From: Symsagittifera roscoffensis
Lineage: Eukaryota > Xenacoelomorpha > Acoela > Convolutidae
DNA: 64,000 nt
NCBI RefSeq assembly: GCF_963678635.1
Contig: NC_087068.1
Coordinates: 11,044,027 to 11,108,026, forward strand
Direction: 5' to 3'
The translations under genes were made by a program, and so were the position numbers. This document shows, in pieces, positions 1-12,700 of the stretch (within the stretch, counting starts at the first letter, position 1; each line of letters starts with the position of its first letter). Below the pieces are notes generated by a model, which saw only the letters and a program-made list of their open reading frames with translations, was not told the DNA's origin and did no database searches.

Positions 1-603
1 TTTTCCGCGTTTTGACTGCTCCTTAAACTATTACAAAAATGTAAAACCAAGAGCACCAATGCCTTAAATCATAGCCAACATGCAATTGGAAAAGTCAAAT
101 GAACGCAAAGAAACGGAAAAAAGGCAGATTTATTATTATTTTTAAATTTTTCGAATTTCGAAGTATAAAATATATGAACTTAACTCTCTTTGAATTTCAA
201 GACAAATTTACGATTAACACTTTTTGATAAAATTAACTAAATTTAAGGAGTTGGATCAATAGGTAAAGTTTTGATTCCGCTGGCAATTTTAAAATTTAAA
301 TTCCACTTTCGAAACTAGAAGTCGTTCACGTTTTTTGCGCCATTTTCACTTTCGTATTTGTAAAGTGCTATTTACCTAACTTTCAGCAGATGAACTTGAA
401 TTGAACTCAAAAAGTGCATATATACCCAAGAGCATTCAAAGAGCATTTTAAAAGTTTTTCCTGAAAAAAGACACAAAAAAATCACCAAGTCCTATATAAG
501 AGTCTTCACTGCTTTCATCGAATCTTAATCACGTGTTATCACATAGAAATTTACACAATCGTTATCGTCATTGTTTGAAAGATTTATTTTGAAAATTGTT
601 TAC
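1..603. other. Intron, no exon seen; duplicated with 4445-4880
   Basis: AT-rich intronic sequence. Positions about 160-600 align by eye with about 4445-4880 (shared landmarks: GATTAA/GATTGG...CTTTTTTGAATAAATTAAC-like, AAATTCCA...AAACTAGAAGTCG..CACGTTTTT, and ATCACCAAG.CCTAT.TATAAG). No coding sequence was recognised. Confidence 0.5.
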
Positions 604-720
604 CTGCTGGGTGCTTTCTGTGATGATAAGATTTGTTTCACTTGGTTCTGCCAATTCACTCTCTGAAGTAGTAGCTAGAGACAGTGGTCTTGCCGTAGTC
701 GTCTCAACTTCGTCTGGGTT
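604..720 (-). CDS. Exon 18: KARPLS-repeat exon, last visible exon
   Basis: 117 nt, phase 0/0, acceptor ATTTTAG|AAC, donor CAGCAG|GTAAAC. It encodes NPDEVETTTARPLSLATTSE and ends ITESTQQ. The donor shows the gene continues beyond the left edge of the window. Confidence 0.68.
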
Positions 721-3700
721 CTAAAATTCAGAAGATAAGAATATGTTATTGATAAGGCTATTAATGCTTTAAATTGTAAGATCTGTTTTTTAGCCGGTTT
801 CAAAAATGTGGTATTATATGTAAGCCCTCTCAGCCGTTATTCGAATTTGAGAAAATCAATTTAAAAAATTTGATAGTCGACACAAATTGGTTTGAATCTT
901 TTTTTTTCACACTCAATACTTTTCACACTGAAATAAAAGACTGAAATTCGAACCAAAATGTTATGTGATTTTTCAAAATGATGTCTAATTTTAACTGATT
1001 CTCAGTCTGTGAAACAAAACAAATATCAAGACCAGTTTTTCTCGACCGACGCTGAGACAATTTGTTTTAATTTTTGTTCCAGAATTCGAATCCCCTTTCT
1101 CCCCTTTCGTAAAACCAAACCAACCTTTTAAAATGTTTTAGAAATCGGCTGAAGGGCTTTAAAATAATACCTCGTTTGACCCCTACAAGCTTTTTTGAGG
1201 TAGTGAAGTTATTCATTGTTTTATAAGTTAAAACTATTTAAACAGAGTTTGATTTACATCAAATCAAAAAAAAATCGAACAAAGCGGCAATTTAAAATGC
1301 AGACATGCATAATAAATATCCGTTGGCAACTGATTGGACTGCTTCAATCAGAATGTAGGCTATGCCATAAATGTTTTCAATTTGTCAACAGTTCACTAAA
1401 CTTTCTCCGCCACTCGCACAGAAACAAGTTACTCTTCAGTTTTTTTCATAGTTCGACTTCATTAAAAGTAGCTACTGCAGTTCGCTGTGCAAGTAGCACA
1501 CAGTGTTCTGAATACAGTTCAGGCTACAAAGCAGACTTAGCTGGGAAAAACTAGGGGAAATGATAAAAACTGTTTTACAAAATGTATCGCAAATATTTTC
1601 AACACAAAGACGAAGCTTGAAGTTTCGCTTCGCAAACACTAGCGAGAACACGAGAAAAAGCAGCTCTAGAAAGTGCAATAAAATATAAATAAGCCTCGAA
1701 CTAGTACATATTCAGCTAGGTCTAGGAATCCATCTATGACCTAGTGCAATATAGAGATTTTGAGTTTCACGCACTAACCACTCAGCTTCGCACGCTTAAT
1801 CATCGGCAAACACTAGTCACAAGTAAAGCAGCTAGATATGCTAATGAATTGCCAATGCCATTCAGCAAAAGTGGCACCAAAAAAATAGACACAATTTTGC
1901 AAGTAATAATTTGGAATATAACAAACTGAAGGCATCCACACTACCTTTTTATGTAACAAATCGGAAAGCATAAAGCCATATAAATTTATGTTGTTTCAAA
2001 CAAAGAGCTTTTTTCGATTCATTTGATGAATTTGAAATGCATCAACTGTGTTAACTTATTACTAGTCGAATGTCAAAGCACATGCTATCAAAAAATGTTA
2101 AAAGTGCCCCAAAAGTGGAATTAATATTTGCATTTCCTAACTTGGTATTACATATTTTCTAACTAAGCTTAGAAAAAAAGTAGACTGACGCTAGTGTAAA
2201 GAAAAGAAAATCAAATATATTGAAACCGCTCTGCATAATTATTCAAACGACAATCACAAAAATAAAAAAAAACGAGAAAAAAATAAAACTCTACTACTGT
2301 AAGCTCAGTTTTCTCAACACTGAAATGTTTCCAATTTTTGATGCAGCTCAAATAACGGACCGAAGAATTTTGTGAATTGGCGTAAAAAAAACAAACAATT
2401 TTAATTTTTTTTCAATTTCGGTGTTCGGTGGAAGAAAAGAAGCCAACTAAATTAGAATTTTTGTTTCGTCTACATCAGGAAGTGGAAAAGTGTAGGGTGC
2501 GTTTTTTTCTGACGTATTTTGACTACCCCGAAGAAACTATTTTGACTACCTGGTCAATTATGTTATCATACTTATGCGCTGTCGTGAGTCCCATGAAATC
2601 AATTTAGAATCCGTGATTTGGGTTCTTAACTGTTTTTTTTTTCCACAGTATTACATCTTCAGAACAATTTCTTTTGAATTGTTAAGTAAGTAGTTTTAAC
2701 AGCGCCCCCAATTGTTTTGGTTCTTTTTTTTCGGTTACTTTTGGTTATTTTAACTAACAAATTCGGTCGATTCTGCCCCCTGTTTCTGTTCCTGCTCACT
2801 TTCGTCTCCACTATCGGATGAATCACCAACAGAGAGAGGTCTAGCTTTGGTGAAGGATCTTTCCAACTCAGGCTCACCCTGAAATCAAACTTCATTTTAG
2901 TAACGCCGTGACATATTAAACAAACAGATGTTTGAATCATTTGGTTGGCAGTCAGTTCTCATAGTATGTTTAAAATGATTTGACCGACTTTCAAAACAGG
3001 AGTCCAGTCGTCTTTCAAAAAAAAGGTCGTTCTACTTTCTTTTTTAAAGGTCGACCAAATTGACTTTCCGAGCACTCCAAAATAATTATAAAAAAAACTT
3101 TGTTTGTCCCAAAATATCGGCGCAGCAGGCGCCGTTTAGGAAAATTCGCGTTTTTTGGCGCGCGCTAGAATATATTGGCACCGAGGGCATTTTTGTAGAA
3201 AAATTCAGGGCTGTTTGACCACAAACGGTCGTTGAATGCAAAATAGTAGCACAAGTATGACGATTTTTATGACCAGGATTCAAATATCTGAGGGGATGGG
3301 GGGGGGGGGGGGCGGAGCATTGCCCTGCGCGCCCCATAAATACGATACTGCAAGCCACACTCATTCGAAGATAATGCCAAATTGTTCTCAATACTGCTGA
3401 CATAGAACACTTAATCGGTCGAAAACTGTTTTTTCAATTAAATATTTTGACACGGTTGGACCGGCTTAAATGAGAGAAAAAATGATTTTTGACGACAAAA
3501 CTTGATCAGATTTGATGACCGAAATGGATATTACCAACAATTTTGCATTTCACTATAAAATCCGAAACCACACACCTGAGATATTTCAGTTACCAACCTG
3601 TTGAGCATTTTCTATTTCGAGTTCATTCTGCTCTGTAAACTCGCTCTCAGATGTAGTCACAATAGACAAGGGCCTTGCTTTGGTGGTCTGAATGTCGTCG

Positions 3701-6700
3701 GAGTTCTGAACACATAACATAAAAAATAACAAAACCTTTAAAAAAATTACTCTCCTTCAATTTATTCAAACAATTTTCCAGTAAATCGGATTTTTTTTAA
3801 TTTTGGATATTCTGAAAGACTTTTTTAAACAAAAACTTATTGGAAAATTGACATTCAAATTAAATGCTGATTTAGAGATTTTGAGTCACGTTTTGGATAA
3901 TTTCAAGGATAAAATCAAAACACGCAAAAAACCTTAAGCTAAGAGCACCATGAACGACAGCAGTAAACTATAGTTGAATTTGATCAACTGTTTCCCTGAA
4001 TACCAAAATGCTATCAAGTTTAACCTCATTGAATCTGAACTTACAAAGTCAGCAACAACTGCCGACTGCAACTGCTCGTTTTCAGCCTCATTGTTGGGTT
4101 TAATTTTTTCTTCTTTCTCGTTGTCTTTCGTCTCCCCCTCCAAAGTGGAATCCAGCTTGTCACCAGCTGTTCCACTCAATTGCTCTTCATCTTCATCATC
4201 TTCAGTGGCTGTGGTGTAATCAGAATCTAGAGTTTGCTCACCACCTGGCGTCTCAATCTAAACATGAGATAATAACTTTTGTGATAACGATTGTTTTTGT
4301 TTTTTTTTAGATCTACTCAATTGAATTTCAGGGCTCTCGTTATAACTAAAAAGACTAATTTTTGGCAAAATTTTCTCACCGCACCTGGAAAAATGGCACA
4401 ACATTGATTTCCGACGATGACAGAGTATTGTATATTAAACCTCCTTCATTTTTAATCTTCACTTTTAGAATTTTAAAGGACAAATATATGCCCTTAAAGT
4501 TCTTCGAATTTCACAAATAATTTATGATTGGTGCTTTTTTGAATAAATTAACCCGATTTGAGAAAACTGGATTAATATGTAAAATTTTTAATTCGCTGGG
4601 AAATCTGATAATTAAATTCCATTTTGGAAACCAGAAGTCGATCACGTTTTTCGTGACTTTTACATTTTCGCTGCTCAATAGTGGAGTTTGCCTTCCTTTT
4701 AACAAATGAAATAAGGTGAACTTGAAAAAAAAAATCAGATCTCAAACCGCGAAAAATCAAAATTGCACGTGAAAAAATTTTAAGACTTTTCCTGGAAAAA
4801 AATCACCAAGACCTATTATATAAGGGTACTCACTACGTTCATTGTTCTCATTCAATTAAACTTACAAAGATTATTCACTTACTATTTCGATACCAGAATT
4901 GGATTCATCCATTGCTCCCGTCATTCTATTTTCCGCTGTATCTTTCTCTCGGTCACTAGATGCCGAGCTCGAATCTCGCTCAAACTCAAGTTCAGCGTCT
5001 TTGTTCTGATCCTAAATTAGCCGAGAGTTAAGTTTGGCAAAGCTGGAGCTCAAAAAAATTTAGAAAAATGCCGACATGTGTAGATGAGAGGAGAGGAGGC
5101 TGCAACTTTAACGGCAATTTTTCAATTCGTTCTTTAACTTTCAGAAAAAAAACATCACCAATAAATCAAATACAGTTTAGATCAAAAAACGCCATCTAGA
5201 CGTCTAAAACTCAAAAATCAGGGCTATTCTTCAGATGACACGATTGAAGACAATTTCGGGCTGCAAAATTGAAATATGAGCAGCAAAAACTCCAGCAACA
5301 TCCATTTGTTTTGTGAAATGGGTACATGAAAATTATTGCTGAAAACGCGCATTTGAAAATTTTTAAGCAGAAAAAGTATGAAAGTATTCCAATTCTCTTT
5401 CTGAATTACTTTGTCTGCTCAAACTTTCATCGTGTTCTTATGCGAGCATCAACACACAAACCTCTTTCTTGCCGTTTATCGGCCCAGTCGTCTCAGTTTT
5501 CTCCCCCTCCCCCTCTCTTTCTGCCTTCAGGGTATCCAAATCCTCTCTCTGAAGAGCCAACAATCTGCTCAACATACTGTCTAAACTCTCGTCTGGATTG
5601 GCCTGGTCTAATTTCCGCTCTTCAGTCTCAATTGAATCCTCGCTGATAGGGTCGGCTGAAGTATCTAAATTGGAGTCGGCGATCTGAAACAAATCAAATC
5701 GTTTAGCGAGTCATTCAAAAAAAGATCACTCAATAATCTCGAATAAAGTGCTCAGTTGGTGATTGGTTCAGAGGGCAAAAGTATTGGTTAAGGTCAAGTT
5801 GAGCGTGTCATAGTTCACTTTTTTTTTATATTTTGTTGCCTTATTTTTTTCTGATTTTTTTGTATTTTTTTTTTTCAAAAAGGGCGAGTAAATAAGGCAA
5901 CACAAATGCAAGAATGATTGTTAGCAATAGCTGAAATAAAGATAACATTGCAGTAAAATTAATAATTTGGAGGTCGCATCCAATCTGATGTCATGATTAC
6001 ATTGCCTAAATTAGTCTGAAAATTGAGACAATTTTTTTTTGGATTTTTGGGAAACCAAGTCACGGCTAGAAAACTTTAGCATGATGACCACACTTGGCCT
6101 ACTACGAGCTTTCCTTGAGTGACCAACAAATGGACAGAAAAAAAACACCCTACGCCATACTTCCATCAATTCACTCCATGAGAGATCAGAAAAACAAAGT
6201 TCTAATTTTTCTGACTGCTCTTGTAAATGCGTAAATTAGTTTTGGGCAATACAAAGATCAAGTTTAGAGAATTTTCTAATTGACTTGACTTTTTGAAAAT
6301 CCTTCCCTCCAAACTCTATGTCAAGTACAAAACTTTAAATTAATCAATTCTAAACGATATAAATTTATCAATTAGCATCCCTCAATGCAATTTGGAATAA
6401 TTATCGAGCCGTACACATTTGGTCACCTACACAACGCATTGAAAGAAAATCGGATTTTTCCCGCAGATTCAATATCCCAAATTAGCAATTTTCAAATACC
6501 TTTTTAATTTGAGTCAACAGCTTTTGGACAGTAAAAAAGTCCGTCAAAATCGGCTAATAAAACGTTCGAATTTCGCATCCAGAAAAAACCACCCCTATAC
6601 ATTGTCATTTCTTCGATATTCGAAAACAAAAAGACTGCTCGTATCACGTTGGAAAATCTGTCGAAAAATTTCAAACTTCAAAAAAATTCAAAACTTCACT

Positions 6701-9700
6701 AACATAATCACAGATGCAATATCTTTTTAAAGTTGACCTCAAGGCTTTGATTTGTGGGTTTTTCAGAGGGTAGAAAAAGTTCCACCAAAAAAGCCTAATT
6801 AAAAAATCGAAAATTATCTCAATAAAAACTAGCGGCAAAAAACACACACTTCAGACAAGCTATTTGCTGGTTAGAAGCTGATTTTTTAAGTATCAAGCAA
6901 AATTAATTCTGCACCACCAAATTCACCACATCTAATAATAGGCCACTTAGTTGATTAATGAAGTCTTGATAATGGCGTGTGATTGCATAAAAAATTGATA
7001 GAAAGAAAAAGAAAGGCACTCCCTTAGAACCCATAAATAAAGAAAACTCCGCTTTGAAAGGTTCAATTTTTAATGAAAACTAAGTTGCCTGGTACTAAAA
7101 CACAAGCTGCTTGTGTAAATTTGCGAAAACTGCTAATCGGTCCGGCTGAAAGTCTTCCAAACTTATTGACAGAATCTAATGGGTACAAATAATGCGTTTT
7201 TAGATGCAAACTATATAACTCTCACTAGTAAAACACTACAGGTGGAGAGACGCAGATTGTCGAAAAAAATGAGCATTTTACAAAAACTTTTACAAAAACG
7301 AAATGTATTTGATACCACATAAAACCTTCAAAGCTTCATCCGGCTGCGCGCAGTTATACCCAAATTGGAATCTTTGTTCTGGGTGAGAGTTCCAAAAAAT
7401 TTTAACGTTGCGATTTGCGTTTGAACAAAGGTACTGTTTTGACGATCATAATGCTGATAAAATTATCAATTTTTGGATTATCAAATTTCTGTTTTCAGTC
7501 TTAAAAATTAAATAAAACGTACCGATCTATCCAATGTCGAATCATCCAATGAATCCGGTTGATTTAAATCTTCAGTTTTCTTGATTGGTTCAAACGGCTT
7601 CTCCTGTCCGAGGTTGTTGAGAAGCGACTCTGCTGGAGCGAAAGTGTCTGGAACTGGTTTAGTTTTGGTCCGGATATTTCGCTCTCTCACTTGACTTCCC
7701 TCGCTTGTTTCGGTCCACGAGTCTTCGGTTTCGTGGTCACTGATTGAGCCTGATGTCTGCAAATAGAAATCATATATCTGCAGTTTGTAAAAATAATAAG
7801 CGAGTACAGCAAACCGAAGTAAAATTCAGCCGAAAATTATATTTGACATGTTTTCTAACCAAAAATTTAATATTTAGGTGATAATTCTACATAATGTCTA
7901 ATTCACGGCCGATTACTGATTTATTGACTGCTTATCATAAATCTAATAGTTGCCGATTTGACTTGATATTATGAAAATGTGGCGATAACGACTCATCAGA
8001 ATAGCAACAACGCTGAGCTGATATAGTTTCTAAAAATTATCTCAAAAAAAACACAAAAAAGAACAATCGTGCTTAGTCGCATAATGAAGTGTACAAAAAC
8101 TGTTACATTGTGTGAAAAACTGAAGAAAATGTTAAGCAATTGACGAGACTTAATTTATTATCATGTGTCAGCCGCTTCAATGCGATACCAACCGCTTAAA
8201 ATTTGATTTGTGGTCAACAACAATAGCTGCACATTACTTCAAAAAGACCACCATTAGTAACTTGAAAAGAGCTACTATGAAAAAGCACTTCATTCAAAGT
8301 CAATACACGAGTGGATTCCTCAGTTAAAAGTTAAAATCACCAAAAACGTGACAAACATTTTTTTAAACCAATTTATTTTTTGTCAGCAACAGCAATTCAC
8401 TGCGAGTCAAATTGTAAAACAAACATGGTTTGCACGCGATAGACATGATATTAGTAACACTCATTTTTAACAGTTTGGAACATACCTTGATAGAATACAA
8501 ACTGATCTGCTTGTTATGAGCGAGAAGAACTCTGCTTTCATGACTCACTCTTATGCACTCTTCGTCACTGTCTAAGATTTCGGCTCCTTTCGGATATCCG
8601 ATTTCCTTTGGATCCACGGCATCGTCCGGATACAGGTCTTCGGTCTTTTCCGGTCCGAGATACGTTAAGATCTCGTCTAAGATACTTTCGGTACTTACTC
8701 GGTCCAAATACACAGCGCCATCTGAATCTATGCTACTAAGTTCAACTTGGCTTCCAGTTGAAACATGAGAGCTATCCAGAGCTATGTTTGCAGACTGTAA
8801 CTTTCCAGAATCTTCTGGAACATTCTCAGGTTCAATTTGCACTTCCAAGAACGATATTGTTTTATGGATTCCTCTAGTCTGAATGTGCGCCTCGACGAGG
8901 CTCTCGGCTGAGGCAGATTGATGGTCCGAATTGTCTTCATTTAATTCATTTTTCGCCTTCTGAAGGCTACGAGATTCCATAGTAATTACTTCAGTAAATT
9001 GATCACTTTCAGATATTGTTTCTGATTGATCATCAGCAGCCAAAAAAGAACTGTCTTTTTGGGTTCTAGAAACGAATAAGACGGACTTTTTGTCCTGTAT
9101 ATCTGTTGGATCAGTGGGTACTTCAGGTGATACTAATTTACCTTCGTGTTCGATATCGTAGCTCGTAACGGATGGAGTTGATGTAACAGAAGTTATGTCA
9201 TCCTCATCTTCATTGGCCGACGACGGTTCAATTGCATCATCTTGGTCCGCATTGGAAAATGAATGTGTTACATCATTATCTGATTCTTCGGCCGTGACCT
9301 TGAAATCGTACGAGAATCTATCACTGGAGTCTAGCATGAGCGAATCATCGGACGAAGGGACGATATCATCTTCTGCATTCACAACAAATTCCCCGGAATC
9401 TTCACCTGAACTGAAACTCGGATGCTCCTGCAAGAATCCTGGAAGTTCCTCCGTTGAAACATCATCATCGCCAAACCCGCTCGGAACCACAGAAGAAATC
9501 GGTTCCACTTCTTCGGCCAGCGTGAGTCGTTTTATTTTCGTGAACTCGGCAAATATCGGCATCGCACCATCACTAACTGTCGGTCTTGTAAAAGTCAAGT
9601 CGTCTAGACTGTCTTGCTCAAATGATTCGACATAATTAGTTTCAGCAGCGGTTATGACCATTGGTGTAATTACATAATTTATGGGTTCTTTAGCAGGCGG

Positions 9701-12700
9701 ATGAAGCATAGCGTAGTCAAAACAATCTGTTTCACCTTCGGAACTTAAATCAATAATTTTTTCTAAAATTTCATCATTGGAGCTCTCGGCTGAAATTGAT
9801 ATCGCTTCGGATTGTGTTTCGTTTTCTGAGTCGCTGGCTGCTGCAAACTTGGCGTCTTTTTTCAGTCCGACTCGGATTGCGTCATCGTCGGCAATTGACG
9901 AACGGACACTCGGCGCGTCAAGGTTACCTTTAACGTGCTCGTCAAAATTGGAGACGTCTAAGTTAGAGGAATCGTTAAAACCAGGCGGTGGCGGTGCGCT
10001 ATGTTCCAATAAATTTGACATTTGGACTGAACTTTGGACAACATCTTCATCATAATTATTTGAACTACGTCCATATCTATTCTGAGCTTGCTTAAATTCC
10101 GCTCCTTTTGCATCTGCGTTTTCGTCGGATTCGGGTCTTGGCAAAACTGGTTTTCGAGCTCGCGGAAGCGGTTTCGGGTCGGGTTCGGCCAAAAACGAAG
10201 TATCTGATTCGTCTGAAGTTAAGTCTTCACTTCTGTACTGCGGTGGCGGGGCCAATGTTGGTGCTTTCTTTTTGGTAGCTTTTTTTGGTCTATCTGTTTT
10301 ATCATTTCCATCATTTCGAGCTCTAAAATCATTCTCTTGGCTGATTCTAAAGTTGGTATCATTGTTTTTAGCAGCACTTGCAACCTTCTCGCTACCGTCC
10401 GAAAGACTGTCGCTAGCAAATCCGTCAGGAGGGTGAACAGATTCTTGTTCAATCGTGAAAGAGCCTTTCGGAAACTCAGCAGATTGTTCAAGGTCAAAAG
10501 AGGTCGTTTGTTGCAGTTTCATTTGTGATGTTTCTTCCTTTTTTCTGTCACTTAAAATCGGACTTCCAGGTTTCGCTCTTACGTTCAAGACTCGGATTCC
10601 ATCTTGTTTTAAGTCATAACTTTTTGGACTCTTCGTGCGACCGGTGAACTTCTGAAACGCTCGTCCAATGCTTCTAACTACTTTGGGAACCGGCGCTTTT
10701 TGTCGTTTCTTCTCACTTTTTGGGGAGTAGGACCTTGAACGACTAAAACTTACGCTTTTGGGACCATCTCGCTGGTGCGATATATCGTAGAAATTGGACG
10801 ATTCGTCGAAATCTCCGACATAAAGCGAAGATTGAGGTCTTTCTTTCACATGTGAAGTTTTATTTCTCGTCAAATCGTCTTTGTTATCAATTGAGTCGTT
10901 TTTGGGCAAGAGTGATTTTCGGTTTACAAGTTTAGCCACATCATTGGGACTATTTTTGGGGCCATCTCGCTGTTGCGATATATCGTAGAAACTGGACGAT
11001 TCGTCGAAATCTCCGAGATAAAGCGAAGATTGAGGTCTTTCTTTCACATGTGAAGTTTCATTTCTTGTAAAATCGTCTTCGCTATCAATTGAGTCGTTTT
11101 TGGGCAAGAGTGATTTTCGGTTTACAAGTTTAGCGACATCATTGGGACTACTTTTCTGTTGTGTTTTCCATGGTATAACTGCGTCTTCTTTTAAACTGAC
11201 TTGGTTTCCAGTGTGGAAATGAATGCTAGATTGAATAGGTGAGTTTACGCTACCGGTACTGTTACTTGTTTCGTCCGGTCTTTTTCCACTGCTTCCCTGG
11301 CTTCCAATGCTGTACACTGAACCGGATAATCTGGCTGGATTTATATTTTCCTCCTGGTTTTCCGCTGGCGTTTTTGTGTTCCCCATATTTTCCAAAGAGT
11401 AATTATTACTCACCGCAAGTTGGCCAAATGGTGTTTCAATCACGCTAGTGTCATAACTTGAACAGGATTTTTCATCCTCTGAAGAGTTTTCAGAGCCGGT
11501 GTTTAATTTTAGTTCTGAGCCGTTACTATAATCTAAGCCGCTGTTGTTTTCAAATTCTGCGTTCAGTTCTCGCTTTGAGATTAAATCAACTATTAACTCC
11601 ACTTGTTCAAACTCAGCTGATGAGTTTTTATTTTCGCGTGGTAAGTCACAAGCCAGCCTATTAGTATATTTACTCCTTTCTGTGCTTTTTGTATTCTTTT
11701 CATTAACCAACGCATTGATTTTTTGATCAGTCGGTAAATCTAAGCTTTGGCTATAAGTATACATTAAAGCAGTTTCAGTAATAGCTTCGTCTACGTTTGA
11801 ATTAACTTTATTAATCGGCTCAGATTGCTTCAAAAATAGACCATTTTCTTCATTGTAAACATTTGGCTTTTGGTTACTATTCACGCTCGGTATGCTAGCC
11901 ACTTGATCAGAAAGCAATTTTGAAATTACGCCACTTTGTTCAGTAGCTTTTTTATTTTGGTTTTCAAAACTCAAGTGACGCGCACCGGCGAGGTTCGGAG
12001 AGTTCGGCTCGCTATGTAACAAAGTTTGGCCTTTTAGAAAATTTTGGTCCAAGTCCTGGTTCGAACCCGGGTCAAATGATTGGAACGAACTAGTCTGAGC
12101 AGAGTGGTTGTTCGAATGCTGCGATTGGTTAATATCTGACGCATCAGAAGTCATGGGTTCGGTTATCTGATTCGTGGTATTATCCGAACGTGTTGTTCTA
12201 GAATGTTCTGAATTATATTTCATATCGCTTTCGGTTCTTTCGACTTGATCCGAGACTTCAGAAGTAGTTTCTTCATTGATAGCTCTCAAAATGTCAAAAT
12301 AATTTTCAGGTGATGATTCGAGGTTATTAAAACTATCACCACTACTACCAACAGCTGGCAACTCAATTTCGCTCGACGACACCAGAAATTTTTCTCGGGA
12401 GTCGAAAGGTACTTTTTCTAAAGCGGTTTCTTGTGAAAAAATAACGTCTTGATGAGCTCCGATTACTGTCAACGGCGAGGTTTTGTCGACAAAAACTGGA
12501 CTCTTTGAGAAAATCGGATCTTTGTACAACTCAAGATTAGAATCGTCTTGAACTGTCAATGTGTTTGCATTTGAACGAAGATTCGCTGGTCTCGCAATAT
12601 AACTTGCTAGTGGGTCTTTTTCATCCTAAATTGCGAATTAGTTAGAAAACATTAGTGTTAAAGACAGTTGTTATAGGTGATGAGCAAACTAACAGAAGGT

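Noticed and set aside
9195-9635. Ser-rich plus-strand frames opposite exons 10 and 11
   Set aside because: Serine-rich antisense shadows of the acidic minus-strand exons, which have splice sites and consistent phases.
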